The notes: generated from the sequence alone by a model not told the origin. Positions 9,251-18,507 are shown, counted from the stretch's first letter. The stretch: DNA of 64,000 nucleotides from Staphylococcus massiliensis CCUG 55927 (GCF_000298075.1 NZ_JH815594.1:104665-168664); one strand, 5' to 3'. Translations and numbers: made by a program.

Positions 9251-9258
9251 TGTAAAAA

Positions 9259-9285
9259 CCCCCTACTTGTATTCTAAGTAGAGGG
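9259..9285 (-). terminator. Terminator of the sugar transferase gene
   Basis: On the minus strand a hairpin (arms at 9276-9285 and 9259-9268, with a two-base bulge) is followed by five Ts. It lies between the sugar transferase stop and the HAD start. Confidence 0.65.
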
Positions 9286-9300
9286 TCTTTCAATGTCCAA

Positions 9301-9879
9301 TTATAATAATTTAACTAAGCGTTGTGATAAACGTGCAGGTAGTTCCTTTTGCTTTTGAACCATTTTGTAAATTGTAAAGCAGTCTAACATGAATGATTGC
9401 TCTTTAATGTAATATGATTCAAGTTTCAAACGTTGATCTTCTGTTAAATGCGGTCCGCCGACCGTGTGTGAAAAGTTAATTAAACCAGGTTTGACTTGAT
9501 TTAATCCATAAAGCTTGCGCTTAGAGATTAGTTGATATTGATTAAACTGTGCAGATTTAGGTCCTACAAATGACATCTCACCACTCAAAATATTAAAAAG
9601 TTGTGGTAATTCATCCATTGATGATGCACGTAAAAGTGTTCCTGAACGCGTCGTATACTTAGCTGGTGTTAGGTTTTCACGCGGTACAATCGGCGCATTG
9701 ATGTGCATTGTTCTAAATTTGAATGCGTTGAAATAGGTATCACCTTTACCTGTTCGGCTTTGAATATAAAGCGCAGGTCCATCTGATTCGCGTCTTATTA
9801 CCAAAGCTATAAGCAACATGAACGGGCCTAAAATAATTAAGCCAACAAGTGAGGACAAAATATCAAATGCTCGTTTCAT
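9301..9879 (-). CDS. Bacterial sugar transferase (polyprenyl-phosphate phosphosugar transferase)
   Basis: A 192-residue single-domain member of the family that moves a sugar-1-phosphate onto undecaprenyl phosphate at the inner membrane face. An N-terminal membrane-inserted helix (LSSLVGLIILGPFMLLIALVI) is followed by the family motifs KFRTM, TRSGTLLRASSMDELPQLFNILSGEMSFVGPK and RxxVKPGL-like NQVKPGLINF. The DELPQ acidic residues are the expected catalytic site. No polysaccharide cluster surrounds it, so the product is unclear: an orphan capsule/exopolysaccharide initiating enzyme. Confidence 0.9.
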   Translation of the reverse strand: MKRAFDILSSLVGLIILGPFMLLIALVIRRESDGPALYIQSRTGKGDTYFNAFKFRTMHINAPIVPRENLTPAKYTTRSGTLLRASSMDELPQLFNILSGEMSFVGPKSAQFNQYQLISKRKLYGLNQVKPGLINFSHTVGGPHLTEDQRLKLESYYIKEQSFMLDCFTIYKMVQKQKELPARLSQRLVKLL

Positions 9880-9963
9880 AACTCACCTCTACAAAATTAT
9901 AAGTTCTTATATACTATTATAACGTAAAAAATAGTAGGAACGTATCAATACGATTATATTCGA

Positions 9964-10902
9964 TTAAGTTTCTGTCTTTTTAATATTGTGTTTAGAGCGA
10001 TCCCACCAGTTAGCAAGAATTGGCCCTGTTATACAGTGGATGAAACTGAATACAGCACCTGGTATAGCGGCTAATGGGTTGAAATGTAACGTAGCAAGTG
10101 TCGTTGCTAAACCTGAATTCTGCATACCAACTTCAATGGAAACCGTCCTTGAATCTTGATTGTTAAGTTTAAATATATTTCCTAGGAAATAGCCTAATAA
10201 ATATCCAAGAACATTGTGTAAGAACACAGCTAAGAAAATAATAGCACCAACTTCAAATAATTTATCGCGACTAGATGCAACTACAATTGCAAGAATAAGT
10301 GAAATCGCAAATACTGAGACGATTGGTAATAATGTCTCCGTAACGTGCTTGATGTTCTTAGAGAGCTTTTGCACAAGAAGACCAAGAATGATAGGAATGA
10401 TAATCACTTGTGCGACCGTCTTAAACATGCTTAGGAATGAAACTTGTAGCGTTTCGTGCATAAAGACGTACATAAGTAATGGCGTTAACAACGGCGCGAG
10501 TAGTGTTGAAATACTTGTGATTGTGACTGATAAAGATACGTTAGCTTTAGCAAGATAACTGATCACGTTACTAGCTGTGCCGCCCGGTGAACACCCTACT
10601 AACATCACGCCTATAGCTAAGTCTGCAGGCAATTGAAAGATTAAAATAAGTAACCATGCGATAAGTGGCATGATCGTATATTGTAGGAAGACGCCGATTA
10701 AGACAGCTTTAGGTGCTGTTATGACATATTTAAAGTCATCTGGTTTAATGGTAAGACCCATACCAAACATGATTAACCCGAGTAAATACGGGATGAAACT
10801 ACTTAATTCTGTATAGAAGTTTGGGAATGTGAAGCCGAGTATTGCGGCGATTAACATCCATATTACAAACGTTTGTGTCACGAATTGACTAACTCTAGAC
10901 AT
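9964..10902 (-). CDS. Bile acid:sodium symporter (BASS) family transporter
   Basis: 312 residues with about nine to ten membrane segments. Characteristic stretches are the GLIMFGMGLTIKPDDF segment, GCSPGGTASNVISYLAKANVSLSVT (crossover Na+/substrate site) and EVGMQNSGLATTLA. Bacterial members carry pantoate-like, keto acid or other organic anions as well as bile acids, so substrate is open. It is monocistronic, with AGAGGTG upstream of its ATG. Confidence 0.9.
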   Translation of the reverse strand: MSRVSQFVTQTFVIWMLIAAILGFTFPNFYTELSSFIPYLLGLIMFGMGLTIKPDDFKYVITAPKAVLIGVFLQYTIMPLIAWLLILIFQLPADLAIGVMLVGCSPGGTASNVISYLAKANVSLSVTITSISTLLAPLLTPLLMYVFMHETLQVSFLSMFKTVAQVIIIPIILGLLVQKLSKNIKHVTETLLPIVSVFAISLILAIVVASSRDKLFEVGAIIFLAVFLHNVLGYLLGYFLGNIFKLNNQDSRTVSIEVGMQNSGLATTLATLHFNPLAAIPGAVFSFIHCITGPILANWWDRSKHNIKKTET

Positions 10903-11089
10903 ATAAGCACCTCTTTTATTTTAATTTTCTGAATATTATCATTTTACATGCAATTACACGTCTTCTCAATACGAATTCAGAAATTTAACACTTCGTCCCA
11001 AAGTCTGAGTGATTTATATCATATGGAGTGGTACAATATGCTTACAAACTACTTTAAGTTCATATAATAAATATGAAAGAGGAATATAT

Positions 11090-11620
11090 ATGATGATAGA
11101 TAAATATGACACTTTTTTAATTAATATTAAAGGTCTTCATTCCCGCCGCACTCGCTTTCGATTAAATAAAACGCTGAAGATGATGCACTTAATACACCAG
11201 CCTCAATTTAGTTTAAATAAATATCAATCTCATACTGTATTAGAAGTACAGATTCCAAAGCAGCAACTACCCTATTTAATTAGCTACTTAAGCTTTCATA
11301 ACTATGAAATTTTTCAAATCCTTCGTGAAAAGGATCATAAGGGTTTAATCAATCCTGATCATACATTTAAATCTCCTAAACGATTTGAAATCGGTATTTT
11401 AGGCATCCAAGACGCCTACATTAAAGATAAAGCAATCGATATCCTTAACTATTTCCAACATCATCATGATTTACAATACCTGATTAATGAACGTACGATT
11501 TCTGTTCAGTGTCAGACAGACATTTATGTATCATTGATTCAAACTTTGGCTACACAACATTTAGATATTAACCAAGCTAACTTTTTAAAGCGTTCGTTAG
11601 CACATTCTAAGATTTCGTAA
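11090..11620 (+). CDS. Hypothetical protein (176 aa)
   Basis: A soluble, basic, His-rich protein. The start is ATG 11090 (or 11093), eight bases after GAGG; the longer upstream frame from 11009 lacks a ribosome binding site. Two roughly similar halves may exist: each has a FLINI/FEIGI-like strand followed by a helix and a VLEVQI/ISVQCQ-like strand, suggesting an internal repeat of a small alpha/beta fold. I do not recognise a family. A hairpin/sRNA candidate follows. Confidence 0.6.
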   Translation: MMIDKYDTFLINIKGLHSRRTRFRLNKTLKMMHLIHQPQFSLNKYQSHTVLEVQIPKQQLPYLISYLSFHNYEIFQILREKDHKGLINPDHTFKSPKRFEIGILGIQDAYIKDKAIDILNYFQHHHDLQYLINERTISVQCQTDIYVSLIQTLATQHLDINQANFLKRSLAHSKIS

Positions 11621-11667
11621 TTTAGAACAACGCTTAAATTTAGATCGTGTTAAAATATAATATTTAT

Positions 11668-11738
11668 GGACAATGGCGCTTACGGGCGATAAGAGAGGTT
11701 TTAACTTTTTAAGAAATTCCGCTCGTAAGTGCCTTTTT
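11668..11738 (+). ncRNA. Candidate small RNA or long terminator hairpin
   Basis: A 14-base stem with two G-U pairs (11675-11688 with 11720-11733) has a 31-base U-rich loop and ends in a T-run. A -10-like TATAAT (11656-11661) lies about seven bases before the expected 5' end; no good -35 is visible. It could be a 70-nt sRNA or simply the terminator of the preceding gene. A second terminator downstream (11770-11814) makes a separate transcript more plausible. Confidence 0.35.
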
Positions 11739-11769
11739 AAGTTGCACTAATACCCAACAGCACAAAAAG

Positions 11770-11814
11770 AAACCAGGCTAGGACATTTCATAAAAATTCG
11801 TCCAAGCCTGGTTT
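11770..11814. terminator. Bidirectional terminator
   Basis: Fifteen-base arms (11770-11784 and 11800-11814) have one mismatch and are flanked by A- and T-runs. It ends the SDR gene on the minus strand and any plus-strand transcript from the left. Confidence 0.88.
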
Positions 11815-11829
11815 TTATTTTCTAACAAA

Positions 11830-12702
11830 TTAAGACGTGATATAGTCGCCACCATTTACGTGAATCACTTGACCTGTGATATATGAAGCATCGCTTGAAG
11901 CTAAGAACACATATGAAGGTGCAAGTTCTACAGGTTGACCACGGCGTTTCATAGGCGTATCGCCACCTTGGTTTTCAACCTTTTCAGCGTCAAATGTAGC
12001 AGGAATTAAAGGTGTATAGATTGGTCCAGGGGCAACCGCGTTTACGTGAATGCCCTTTTCCATAAGGCTTGTCGCAAGAGAACGTGTAAATGACACGATC
12101 GCACCTTTAGTCGCTGAGTAATCGATTAAGTGCGCTGAACCACGATAAGCAGTAACACTTGTAGTGTTTACGATACTGTCGCCTCGTTTCATATGAGGCA
12201 CTGCTGCTTGTGATAAGAACATCATGCCATAAATGTTCGTTTCGAATGTCGCTTTAACTTGCGCTTGTGAAATATCTTCAAAGTTATCTTTAGGGAACTG
12301 AACACCACCGTTATTCACTAAGATGTTAAGTCCGCCAAATTCATTCACTACTTTATCAACAAGCATTTTAGATTCGTCAGCTTTACGTAAGTCATGTGCG
12401 TAAGCTTTTGCTTTAACACCTAACTCTTCTAAACGTTTAACCGTATTCTCAGCATCAATATGCTCGTTTAAGTAGCCAATTGCAACATCTGCGCCCTCTT
12501 TTGCGAAAAGGATTGCAACGGCACGACCAATACCAGAATCACCACCGGTAATTAAGGCAACTTTACCTTTTAACTTACCGGCAGCTTTATATGAATCATC
12601 TTCAGTAATTGGAAGTGGATCCATATCTTTCTCTGAGCCTGGTTGTGTATCTTGCGTATAACCTTTAATTTGTTCATGAAATTTTAAAAAGTCGTTTGTC
12701 AT
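11830..12702 (-). CDS. SDR-family oxidoreductase (YhxC/YghA-like)
   Basis: A 290-residue classical short-chain dehydrogenase with an N-terminal extension of about 45 residues typical of the stress-related YhxC/YghA group. The dinucleotide-binding loop TGGDSGIGR is at residues 52-60, and the catalytic Tyr195 and Lys199 lie in YSATKG. The usual NNAG motif reads NNGG here. The C-terminus ends QVIHVNGGDYITS. It lies 18 bases after the catalase start-to-stop unit on the same strand, so both belong to one oxidative or general-stress operon. Substrate unknown. Confidence 0.9.
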   Translation of the reverse strand: MTNDFLKFHEQIKGYTQDTQPGSEKDMDPLPITEDDSYKAAGKLKGKVALITGGDSGIGRAVAILFAKEGADVAIGYLNEHIDAENTVKRLEELGVKAKAYAHDLRKADESKMLVDKVVNEFGGLNILVNNGGVQFPKDNFEDISQAQVKATFETNIYGMMFLSQAAVPHMKRGDSIVNTTSVTAYRGSAHLIDYSATKGAIVSFTRSLATSLMEKGIHVNAVAPGPIYTPLIPATFDAEKVENQGGDTPMKRRGQPVELAPSYVFLASSDASYITGQVIHVNGGDYITS

Positions 12703-12720
12703 AGTTAGTATGGCCTCCTA

Positions 12721-14718
12721 TTAAACTTCACGATCCCAATAACGTACTTCTTTGAATTGCTCTACAATTGCATTCGCTTCATTTGAAACAAATACACCTG
12801 GTTGTGTTACGTCAACTTTGTCACTGTTAAGGTTAGCTTTAGCAGTTTCAGTTAATACAAGTGGTTTGCAGTGAACAAAGCTTTGTTCCATAAAGAACTC
12901 TGCTTCTTTAGATAATGGTGTATCATCAGATAACGTTACTAAGCTATCAAATAATACTGGGTGAACAGTATCGAACGTTTCAGTGATACCGAATGATTCA
13001 GTGATGTGTTTAGGTTTATGAGAAATAAACGCATAGTTTAATTTGTTGTTAGCTGCTGTTTTCGCATAAGCTTTTAACGTTTCTTCGTCTACTTCACCAT
13101 CTACTACAATCGCTACTGAATGACCTGGTAATGGACGTTCAAATTTTTCTAATGTTAATTGACTATCAGATTTATCTGAACGTACTTCTTCGTTCACTTC
13201 AGGAACTTCAACGCCAATATTTTCAGCAACGCGTTCAGCTAATTTACGGTCTACTTTGTTTAATTGGTTTACTGCGTTTTGTTTAACTTCTACTTTTTCA
13301 CATTTACCTAATTCGAATGAAAAGCCATCTACTGTGTGGTCGAATTCATGTGGTTTTAAACTATTTAAATATAACTTAGCTTGGCTATAGTAATCTTTAA
13401 AGCTTTCGCTACGTTTTTGAATTTTATGCGCATCGATTTTTTCTTGGTAATGAGCGAAGCCACCTTCTGATTGCGGTGTTGTATGAGGATCATTGTTGTT
13501 AATCGCATTCTTATGGTACGCCGTTTGACCACGGTGTACGTTCATTTGATGCATACCGTCACGTTGGTTGTTATGAACCGGTGCTACTGAACGGTTGATT
13601 GGAATTTGATGAAAGTTAGGTCCACCAAGACGTGAAATTTGAGTATCTGTGTAAGAGAATAAACGTCCTTGTAATAATGGGTCATTAGTAAAGTCTAAAC
13701 CTGGAACAATATGACCTGGGTGGAATGCCACTTGTTCAGTTTCAGCAAATACATTATCAACGTTACGGTTTAAAGTCATTTTACCTACTTTTTTAACTGG
13801 CACTTCGTCTTCTGGCCAAATCTTAGTAGGGTCTAAAATATCAAAGTCAAATTTAAATTCATCTTCTTCAGGTAAAATTTGAAGACCTAATTCCCAAGCT
13901 GGGTAATCACCTTTCGCAATTGATTCATAAAGGTCTTTTCTATGGAAGTCGATATCTTTACCGCAAACAATTTGCGCTTCATCCCATACCATAGATTCTA
14001 ACCCGTGCACAGGTTTCCAATGGAATTTCACGAAATGTGCTTTACCTTCTTTGTTTACTAAACGGAATGTATGCACACCAAAACCTTCGATTTGACGAAT
14101 ATTCTTAGGAATACCACGGTCACTCATAGCCCACATAGCTGTATGTGTTGATTCAGGATTTTGTGCAAAGAAATCCCAGAAAGTATCGTGAGCTGAACCA
14201 CCTTGAGGCATTTCGTTATGTGGCTCTGGTTTAACAGCATGAATTAAATCAGGGAACTTAATAGCGTCTTGAATAAAGAATACTGGAATGTTGTTACCTA
14301 CTAAGTCAAATACACCTTGGTCAGTATAGAATTTAGTCGCGAAACCACGTACGTCACGAACTGCGTCTGGAGAACCTTTTGACCCTTGAACTGTTGAGAT
14401 ACGTACGAATACTGGTGTCTTTTTAGACGTATCTGTTAAGAAGTCCGCATACGTATATTCAGATAAGTCTTCATATAATTCGAATTCACCATGTGCGCCG
14501 AAACCACGTGCGTGCACGATACGTTCAGGAATACGTTCATGGTCGAAATGCGTCATTTTTTCTCTGAAATGGAAATCTTCAAGAAGTGTAGGACCACGTT
14601 CACCAGCGCGTAGTGAATTTTCATCTTCGCTTACTTTAAGACCTTGGTTCGTCGTCATTGCTTTACCGTCATTATTTACAATATCTTTTTCTAAATCTTG
14701 TTCTTTTTTGTTAACCAC
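12721..14718 (-). CDS. katE: Large-subunit monofunctional catalase (KatE/HPII type)
   Basis: About 665 residues, much longer than the staphylococcal small-subunit KatA. The distal haem His is near residue 69 ([10 protein letters not shown]), the catalytic Asn lies in [13 protein letters not shown], and the proximal haem Tyr in [15 protein letters not shown]. After the catalase core comes a C-terminal flavodoxin/DJ-1-like domain beginning near [16 protein letters not shown], a hallmark of clade 2. The start is a GTG preceded by GGGAGG; the longer ATG frame has no ribosome binding site. It heads an operon with the SDR gene. Confidence 0.93.
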   Translation of the reverse strand: MVNKKEQDLEKDIVNNDGKAMTTNQGLKVSEDENSLRAGERGPTLLEDFHFREKMTHFDHERIPERIVHARGFGAHGEFELYEDLSEYTYADFLTDTSKKTPVFVRISTVQGSKGSPDAVRDVRGFATKFYTDQGVFDLVGNNIPVFFIQDAIKFPDLIHAVKPEPHNEMPQGGSAHDTFWDFFAQNPESTHTAMWAMSDRGIPKNIRQIEGFGVHTFRLVNKEGKAHFVKFHWKPVHGLESMVWDEAQIVCGKDIDFHRKDLYESIAKGDYPAWELGLQILPEEDEFKFDFDILDPTKIWPEDEVPVKKVGKMTLNRNVDNVFAETEQVAFHPGHIVPGLDFTNDPLLQGRLFSYTDTQISRLGGPNFHQIPINRSVAPVHNNQRDGMHQMNVHRGQTAYHKNAINNNDPHTTPQSEGGFAHYQEKIDAHKIQKRSESFKDYYSQAKLYLNSLKPHEFDHTVDGFSFELGKCEKVEVKQNAVNQLNKVDRKLAERVAENIGVEVPEVNEEVRSDKSDSQLTLEKFERPLPGHSVAIVVDGEVDEETLKAYAKTAANNKLNYAFISHKPKHITESFGITETFDTVHPVLFDSLVTLSDDTPLSKEAEFFMEQSFVHCKPLVLTETAKANLNSDKVDVTQPGVFVSNEANAIVEQFKEVRYWDREV

Positions 14719-14759
14719 AGTAAATCCTCCCTTTAGATATATGTAGATATACTTCCTAT

Positions 14760-14784
14760 TTACCACTTCCGAAACATTAAAAAC
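14760..14784 (-). promoter_or_regulatory. Possible SigB promoter of catalase-SDR
   Basis: On the minus strand, GTTTTT (14784-14779) and TGGTAA (14765-14760) are separated by 13 bases and resemble the SigB pattern GTTTAA/GGGTAA. It lies about 42 bases before the GTG. Stress-controlled expression of a second catalase is plausible. No strong SigA promoter is visible closer by. Confidence 0.35.
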
Positions 14785-14885
14785 GCTACAAGCAAATTAC
14801 TACCAATTATTGTAATAATATGTCATGGATGAAATATGTTACATAGCAATAATCATTATTTACATCATCTCCGTGGCGCCCCTCC

Positions 14886-14897
14886 TTGAAAAGCCCT
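14886..14897 (+). repeat. Copy of short motif TTGAAAAGCCCT
   Basis: One of about ten related intergenic copies in the window; here upstream of the catalase gene, between it and a terminator. Confidence 0.6.
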
Positions 14898-14948
14898 ATA
14901 GCACCACAAACGTTTTTTAGATAGCTACGCCCTATCACCAAAAGAAAA

Positions 14949-14970
14949 ACCGACACGCATACGTGTCGGT
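14949..14970 (-). terminator. Terminator
   Basis: Perfect nine-base arms (14949-14957 and 14962-14970) enclose a four-base loop, and the T-run is on the minus strand. It stops transcripts leaving the AHSA1-type gene and repeat element to its right. Confidence 0.85.
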
Positions 14971-15025
14971 CATCTCAGTCATTGATTCAATTTGTTCTTA
15001 ATGAAATACGATTCGTAAGAGTAAG

Positions 15026-15122
15026 ATAATTTCCTAACAGCTGACTCCTAGGGGAGTAGCGTGAGTCCGGAGACTACAGGCTCCGGCCACGCCCCAGGAA
15101 AGCATGCTGTTAAGGAAATTAT
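15026..15122. repeat. Composite inverted-repeat element, short form (copy R1)
   Basis: Outer arms ATAATTTCC(T)AACAGC (15026-15041) and its complement (15106-15122) enclose a core with a TGACTCCTAGGGGAG block, a CCGGAG/CTCCGG hairpin and GCCCCAGGAAAGCATGC. The right arm contains the stop codon of the AHSA1-type gene. Five further copies occur in the window. Confidence 0.85.
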
Positions 15123-15604
15123 TCGTCGTCTTCTTCAATTACTTGTTGTAGTTTATCAAACATCATTTCAAATCCATGCACAGTGGAATCATGATATTCC
15201 TTTTTCTTTTGCTTGTATTCAAGACGTGTTAAACGACGCTCCTTAGGAATATCACTTTGATATCTAAATGTCATTTGGCAAATGCCAGGTTCACGTTCCT
15301 CAAAGTAAAGTTCAATTAAATCTTCAACATCACTTAAATGCGGCATACCCATTGTCATGACAATGTGTTGATCAGGAATAAGTACTTGGTATGTACCAAC
15401 TACACGTAATTCCTTTTGATTTTTAGCATCAATAATTTCGTAAGTTCCACCTTCTACAGGGTCATTGTCGAGCTTTTGATTCGTTCTTGGCGTTGTTAAG
15501 AACCACTGACGCAATAATTCAGGGTGGAGCCAAGCTTGATATAGTGTTTCAGGCGAAACTTTCATTAAACGAACAATTTCAATTTGCACTGTTTCTTCTT
15601 GCAT
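15119..15604 (-). CDS. SRPBCC/AHSA1-like protein
   Basis: 161 residues of the START-like SRPBCC fold, AHSA1 (activator of Hsp90 ATPase-like) group. The family's N-terminal signature SPETLYQAWLHPELLRQWFL is clear, as is VEGGTYEI. Members bind hydrophobic ligands or act as enzymes of unknown substrate; no HTH partner is adjacent. The last codons and stop lie inside the right arm of repeat R1. Confidence 0.85.
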   Translation of the reverse strand: MQEETVQIEIVRLMKVSPETLYQAWLHPELLRQWFLTTPRTNQKLDNDPVEGGTYEIIDAKNQKELRVVGTYQVLIPDQHIVMTMGMPHLSDVEDLIELYFEEREPGICQMTFRYQSDIPKERRLTRLEYKQKKKEYHDSTVHGFEMMFDKLQQVIEEDDE

Positions 15605-15689
15605 TAGCTTTACACATCCATTCTTCGTCTATCATACTTGTTAATATATATTCTAACGTATAATACACAAAGTCAAAAACTATATGGTC

Positions 15690-17003
15690 TTAATTTTCGT
15701 TATGAGCGGCTTTTCGTTTAGATTTAAGAACTGGTAAACCAAGTATAATCGCGACAACACCACTAATTCCAAGAATGAATGGGTAGAACGAGTAAGGAAT
15801 TAGCATTACTGGTGAAATACTTGCGACACCAGCTGCTGCAATAACTTGCGGACTATACGGTAAGAACCCTTGGAAACAACTACCAAAGATATCTAAGATA
15901 CTTGCCGACTTTCTTGGATCAATGTCGTACTTGTCGGCAATCCTTTTCGCAAGAGGACCGGCCATTAAGATTGAAATCGTATTATTCGCTGTTGAAATAT
16001 CAGCAACACTGACAAGGCCAGCAATACCAAGTTCTGCACCGCGTCTCGACTTAACCTTGGCATTCACAAATTCAAGCAACCATCTAATACCGCCATTGAA
16101 CTCGATAATCGAAATTAAACCACCGATTAAGAGCGCGATAATCGCCGTGTCTTCCATACCAATGACACCTTCAGAGGCTGCCTTTAAAAAGCCCTTCCAA
16201 TCAAACGAGCCATCTATAAATCCAATAATGCCTGATAAGAGCGTACCAGATAACAGCACAATCACGACATTAACACCGATTAAAGCCAAAATAAGTACTA
16301 ATAAATAAGGTATCACTTTCACTAAATTAAAATCATATGACTTAGATTGATCGAGTGTAATACCATGCGTCAGGATCCATAAGAGCACCATTGTCAAAAT
16401 GGCACCAGGTAATACAATCCTAAAGTTCACCTTAAACTTATCCTTCATTTGCGTCTTCTGAGTACGTACAGCAGCGATCGTTGTATCTGAAATCATAGAT
16501 AAGTTATCACCAAACATCGCACCACCTACTACAGTTGCCATCACAAGTGCGCTTGATAAATCCGTTGCTTGGCTAATTCCAAATCCAACTGGTGCAATCG
16601 CTGCAACAGTACCTACGGACGTTCCCATTGAGATTGAAATAAACATACAAATTAAGAATAACCCTACGAGTAATAAATTAGTGGGAATCAAAGATAAACC
16701 TAAGTTAACAGTTGACTCAACGCCTCCCATCTCTTCTGTCACCTTTGAAAAGGCACCTGCGAGTAAGAAGATAAATACCATTAGAATGATATTAGAATGT
16801 CCTGCACCTTTCGTAAAGACGTCGACCTTTTTACTAAAGGACGTTTTATGGTTCATAAATAATGCAATTACTACAGCAATCATAATCGAAATATTTAAAG
16901 GCATCGTGCTAAAGTTACCAGTGATAATGCCTACTCCGATAAATAACGTTACAAATATTAATAAAGGCAATAAGCCCCATACATTTCCCTTTTCCTTTGT
17001 CAT
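15690..17003 (-). CDS. NhaC-family antiporter, probable methionine transporter
   Basis: 437 residues with about 12 membrane segments, assigned to the NhaC (Na+/H+ antiporter) family. Conserved stretches include GTSVGTVAAIAPVG, GAMFGDNLSMISDTTIAA and ADISTANNTISILMAGPLAK. A SAM-I riboswitch with its own terminator lies just upstream, so the gene is expressed when SAM, and therefore methionine, is short. NhaC-family genes behind SAM riboswitches have been predicted to carry methionine; that is more likely than sodium/proton exchange here. The paralogue at 41876-43198 has no riboswitch. Confidence 0.88.
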   Translation of the reverse strand: MTKEKGNVWGLLPLLIFVTLFIGVGIITGNFSTMPLNISIMIAVVIALFMNHKTSFSKKVDVFTKGAGHSNIILMVFIFLLAGAFSKVTEEMGGVESTVNLGLSLIPTNLLLVGLFLICMFISISMGTSVGTVAAIAPVGFGISQATDLSSALVMATVVGGAMFGDNLSMISDTTIAAVRTQKTQMKDKFKVNFRIVLPGAILTMVLLWILTHGITLDQSKSYDFNLVKVIPYLLVLILALIGVNVVIVLLSGTLLSGIIGFIDGSFDWKGFLKAASEGVIGMEDTAIIALLIGGLISIIEFNGGIRWLLEFVNAKVKSRRGAELGIAGLVSVADISTANNTISILMAGPLAKRIADKYDIDPRKSASILDIFGSCFQGFLPYSPQVIAAAGVASISPVMLIPYSFYPFILGISGVVAIILGLPVLKSKRKAAHNEN

Positions 17004-17025
17004 ATCATCACTTCCTTAAAATAAA

Positions 17026-17063
17026 AACCTTTCTTCTTTAATATGTGAAAAAGAAGAAAGGTT
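17026..17063 (-). terminator. Riboswitch expression-platform terminator
   Basis: Perfect 14-base arms (17026-17039 and 17050-17063) are followed by Ts on the minus strand and lie between the SAM aptamer and the NhaC ATG at 17003. When SAM is bound this hairpin should form and stop transcription. Confidence 0.88.
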
Positions 17064-17070
17064 GAATTTA

Positions 17071-17170
17071 ACTTCTTATCTTCAGCATATTGCTTCTGGA
17101 ATTGGCACACGCATCACCATGTTGCCGAAGTTTCGTAGGGCCAGTCCCTCCACTTCTCTTGATAAGATCT
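17071..17170 (-). promoter_or_regulatory. SAM-I (S-box) riboswitch aptamer
   Basis: Read on the minus strand it shows the diagnostic SAM-I blocks in order: TCTTATC-AAGAGAAGTGGAGGGA, CTGGCCC, GAAACTTCGGCAACA, GTGCCAATTCCAG and the P1 closing strand GATAAGA. P1 pairs 17161-17167 with 17074-17080. It controls the NhaC-family transporter. Confidence 0.95.
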
Positions 17171-17208
17171 ATATAAGATTTTTGAATTTGTGCTCGAGTT
17201 AATAACTC

Positions 17209-17237
17209 ATTTTAGCATTGGTAAAACATTTAATCAA
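17209..17237 (-). promoter_or_regulatory. Promoter of the SAM riboswitch leader
   Basis: On the minus strand TTGATT (17237-17232), a 17-base spacer and TAAAAT (17214-17209) lie about 40 bases before the aptamer. Confidence 0.6.
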
Positions 17238-17289
17238 TACATGATTTAAATTTAATTCTTAATTAAATATATTTGGTACACTTAATCAA

Positions 17290-18417
17290 TCAACTTTCCT
17301 GATTAAGTAACCGCTTCGCTAATGTCACGAAATAGTCCGGTACTTTTTCTAGAATACCTTCATCTGGATCATATTTCGGATGATGCAACTGATACTCACT
17401 TTCTGAGCCAATCATAACGAACACGCCTGGATAGTGCTTCGTAAAGCCAGAAAAATCTTCGCCAATTGTGAGTGGTTCATCAAAAATTGTTACGTCATAT
17501 CCAGTTTCTTTTGCCACTTCAATCGATTGTTCAGTAAGTTTATAATCATTGTACACAGCACCAGGTAAATGAGTATAGGTTGTCTTGATATCGACATCAA
17601 ACATGGTTTCTAAGCCAGTCGCAATGTCTTTTAATCGTTTTTCAACATAGCTTTGAACCTTCTTATCAAAGGTTCTCACGGTACCTTGTACATAAGCAGT
17701 CTCTGGAATGACATTCCATGTTTTACCACTTGTCACTTCACCTATAGATACAACAGCGCGATCAAACGCTGAAACATTGCGACTTACTATAGATTGTATA
17801 CTTGTAATTAACTGACCTAAAACGATTGAAGGATCGTTACCATCTTCCGGTCGCGCTGCGTGCGCGCCTTTTCCAGTGATTTCAAACTCGAAACGATCAA
17901 CATTAGATGTTAAGATACCTGATTTCACTCCGAATTCACCGACTTTTAAAGAAGGATAATTGTGAAAACCAAGTATCGCCTCGCAACCTTCTAACACATT
18001 CGCCTTAACCATGTCTGTAGCACCATGACCAAGTTCTTCTGCTGGTTGAAAGACAAATCTCACACGCCCTTGAAGTTCATCCTCAATGCGCTTTAACTTA
18101 ACTGCAGCACTTAGCACGCTCGCCATATGAATGTCGTGACCACATGCATGCATCACGTCATCATATTTAGATCTAAAGGTGTTAAACACTTCCTCATGAA
18201 TAGGTAAGGCATCGATGTCTGAACGTATGGCAATCATGCGATCCCCTGAACCAACTTCAGCAACAACACCCGTCTCAAGGTCAAAATCTAATATCTTGAT
18301 GTCGAACTTTTTAAGGATCTTCTTAATGTTTTTAGTCGTACGATATTCTTCATCAGAAAGTTCTGGATAGCGATGAAACATCCGTCTCCATTCAATCGTT
18401 TGTTCATAGTCATACAT
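17290..18417 (-). CDS. M20-family amidohydrolase (N-acyl-amino-acid deacylase type)
   Basis: 375 residues, a peptidase-family M20D amidohydrolase. Metal-binding and catalytic motifs are MHACGHDIHMA, FVFQPAEELGHGA and GFHNYPSLKVGEF, with ARPEDG in the dimerisation domain and TIGEDFSGF near the C-terminus. Members deacylate N-acetyl or N-acyl amino acids, including N-acetylcysteine and N-acetyldiaminopimelate. The location next to a SAM-controlled transporter hints at sulfur amino acid scavenging, but it lies upstream of that riboswitch and is probably a separate transcript. Confidence 0.9.
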   Translation of the reverse strand: MYDYEQTIEWRRMFHRYPELSDEEYRTTKNIKKILKKFDIKILDFDLETGVVAEVGSGDRMIAIRSDIDALPIHEEVFNTFRSKYDDVMHACGHDIHMASVLSAAVKLKRIEDELQGRVRFVFQPAEELGHGATDMVKANVLEGCEAILGFHNYPSLKVGEFGVKSGILTSNVDRFEFEITGKGAHAARPEDGNDPSIVLGQLITSIQSIVSRNVSAFDRAVVSIGEVTSGKTWNVIPETAYVQGTVRTFDKKVQSYVEKRLKDIATGLETMFDVDIKTTYTHLPGAVYNDYKLTEQSIEVAKETGYDVTIFDEPLTIGEDFSGFTKHYPGVFVMIGSESEYQLHHPKYDPDEGILEKVPDYFVTLAKRLLNQES

Positions 18418-18466
18418 GATATCGACTCCCCTGTTATTTAAAAATACGCCTAACGAAAACTATAGT

Positions 18467-18507
18467 GCTATGCTAACACAATTTTTAGAATTTTGTGATA
18501 ACATAGC
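18467..18507. promoter_or_regulatory. Long imperfect inverted repeat upstream of the M20 gene
   Basis: Fifteen-base arms (18467-18481 and 18493-18507) match at 13 positions around an 11-base A/T-rich centre. It lies 50 bases before the M20 start. No T-run follows, so it is more like an operator or a leader hairpin than a terminator. Confidence 0.4.
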
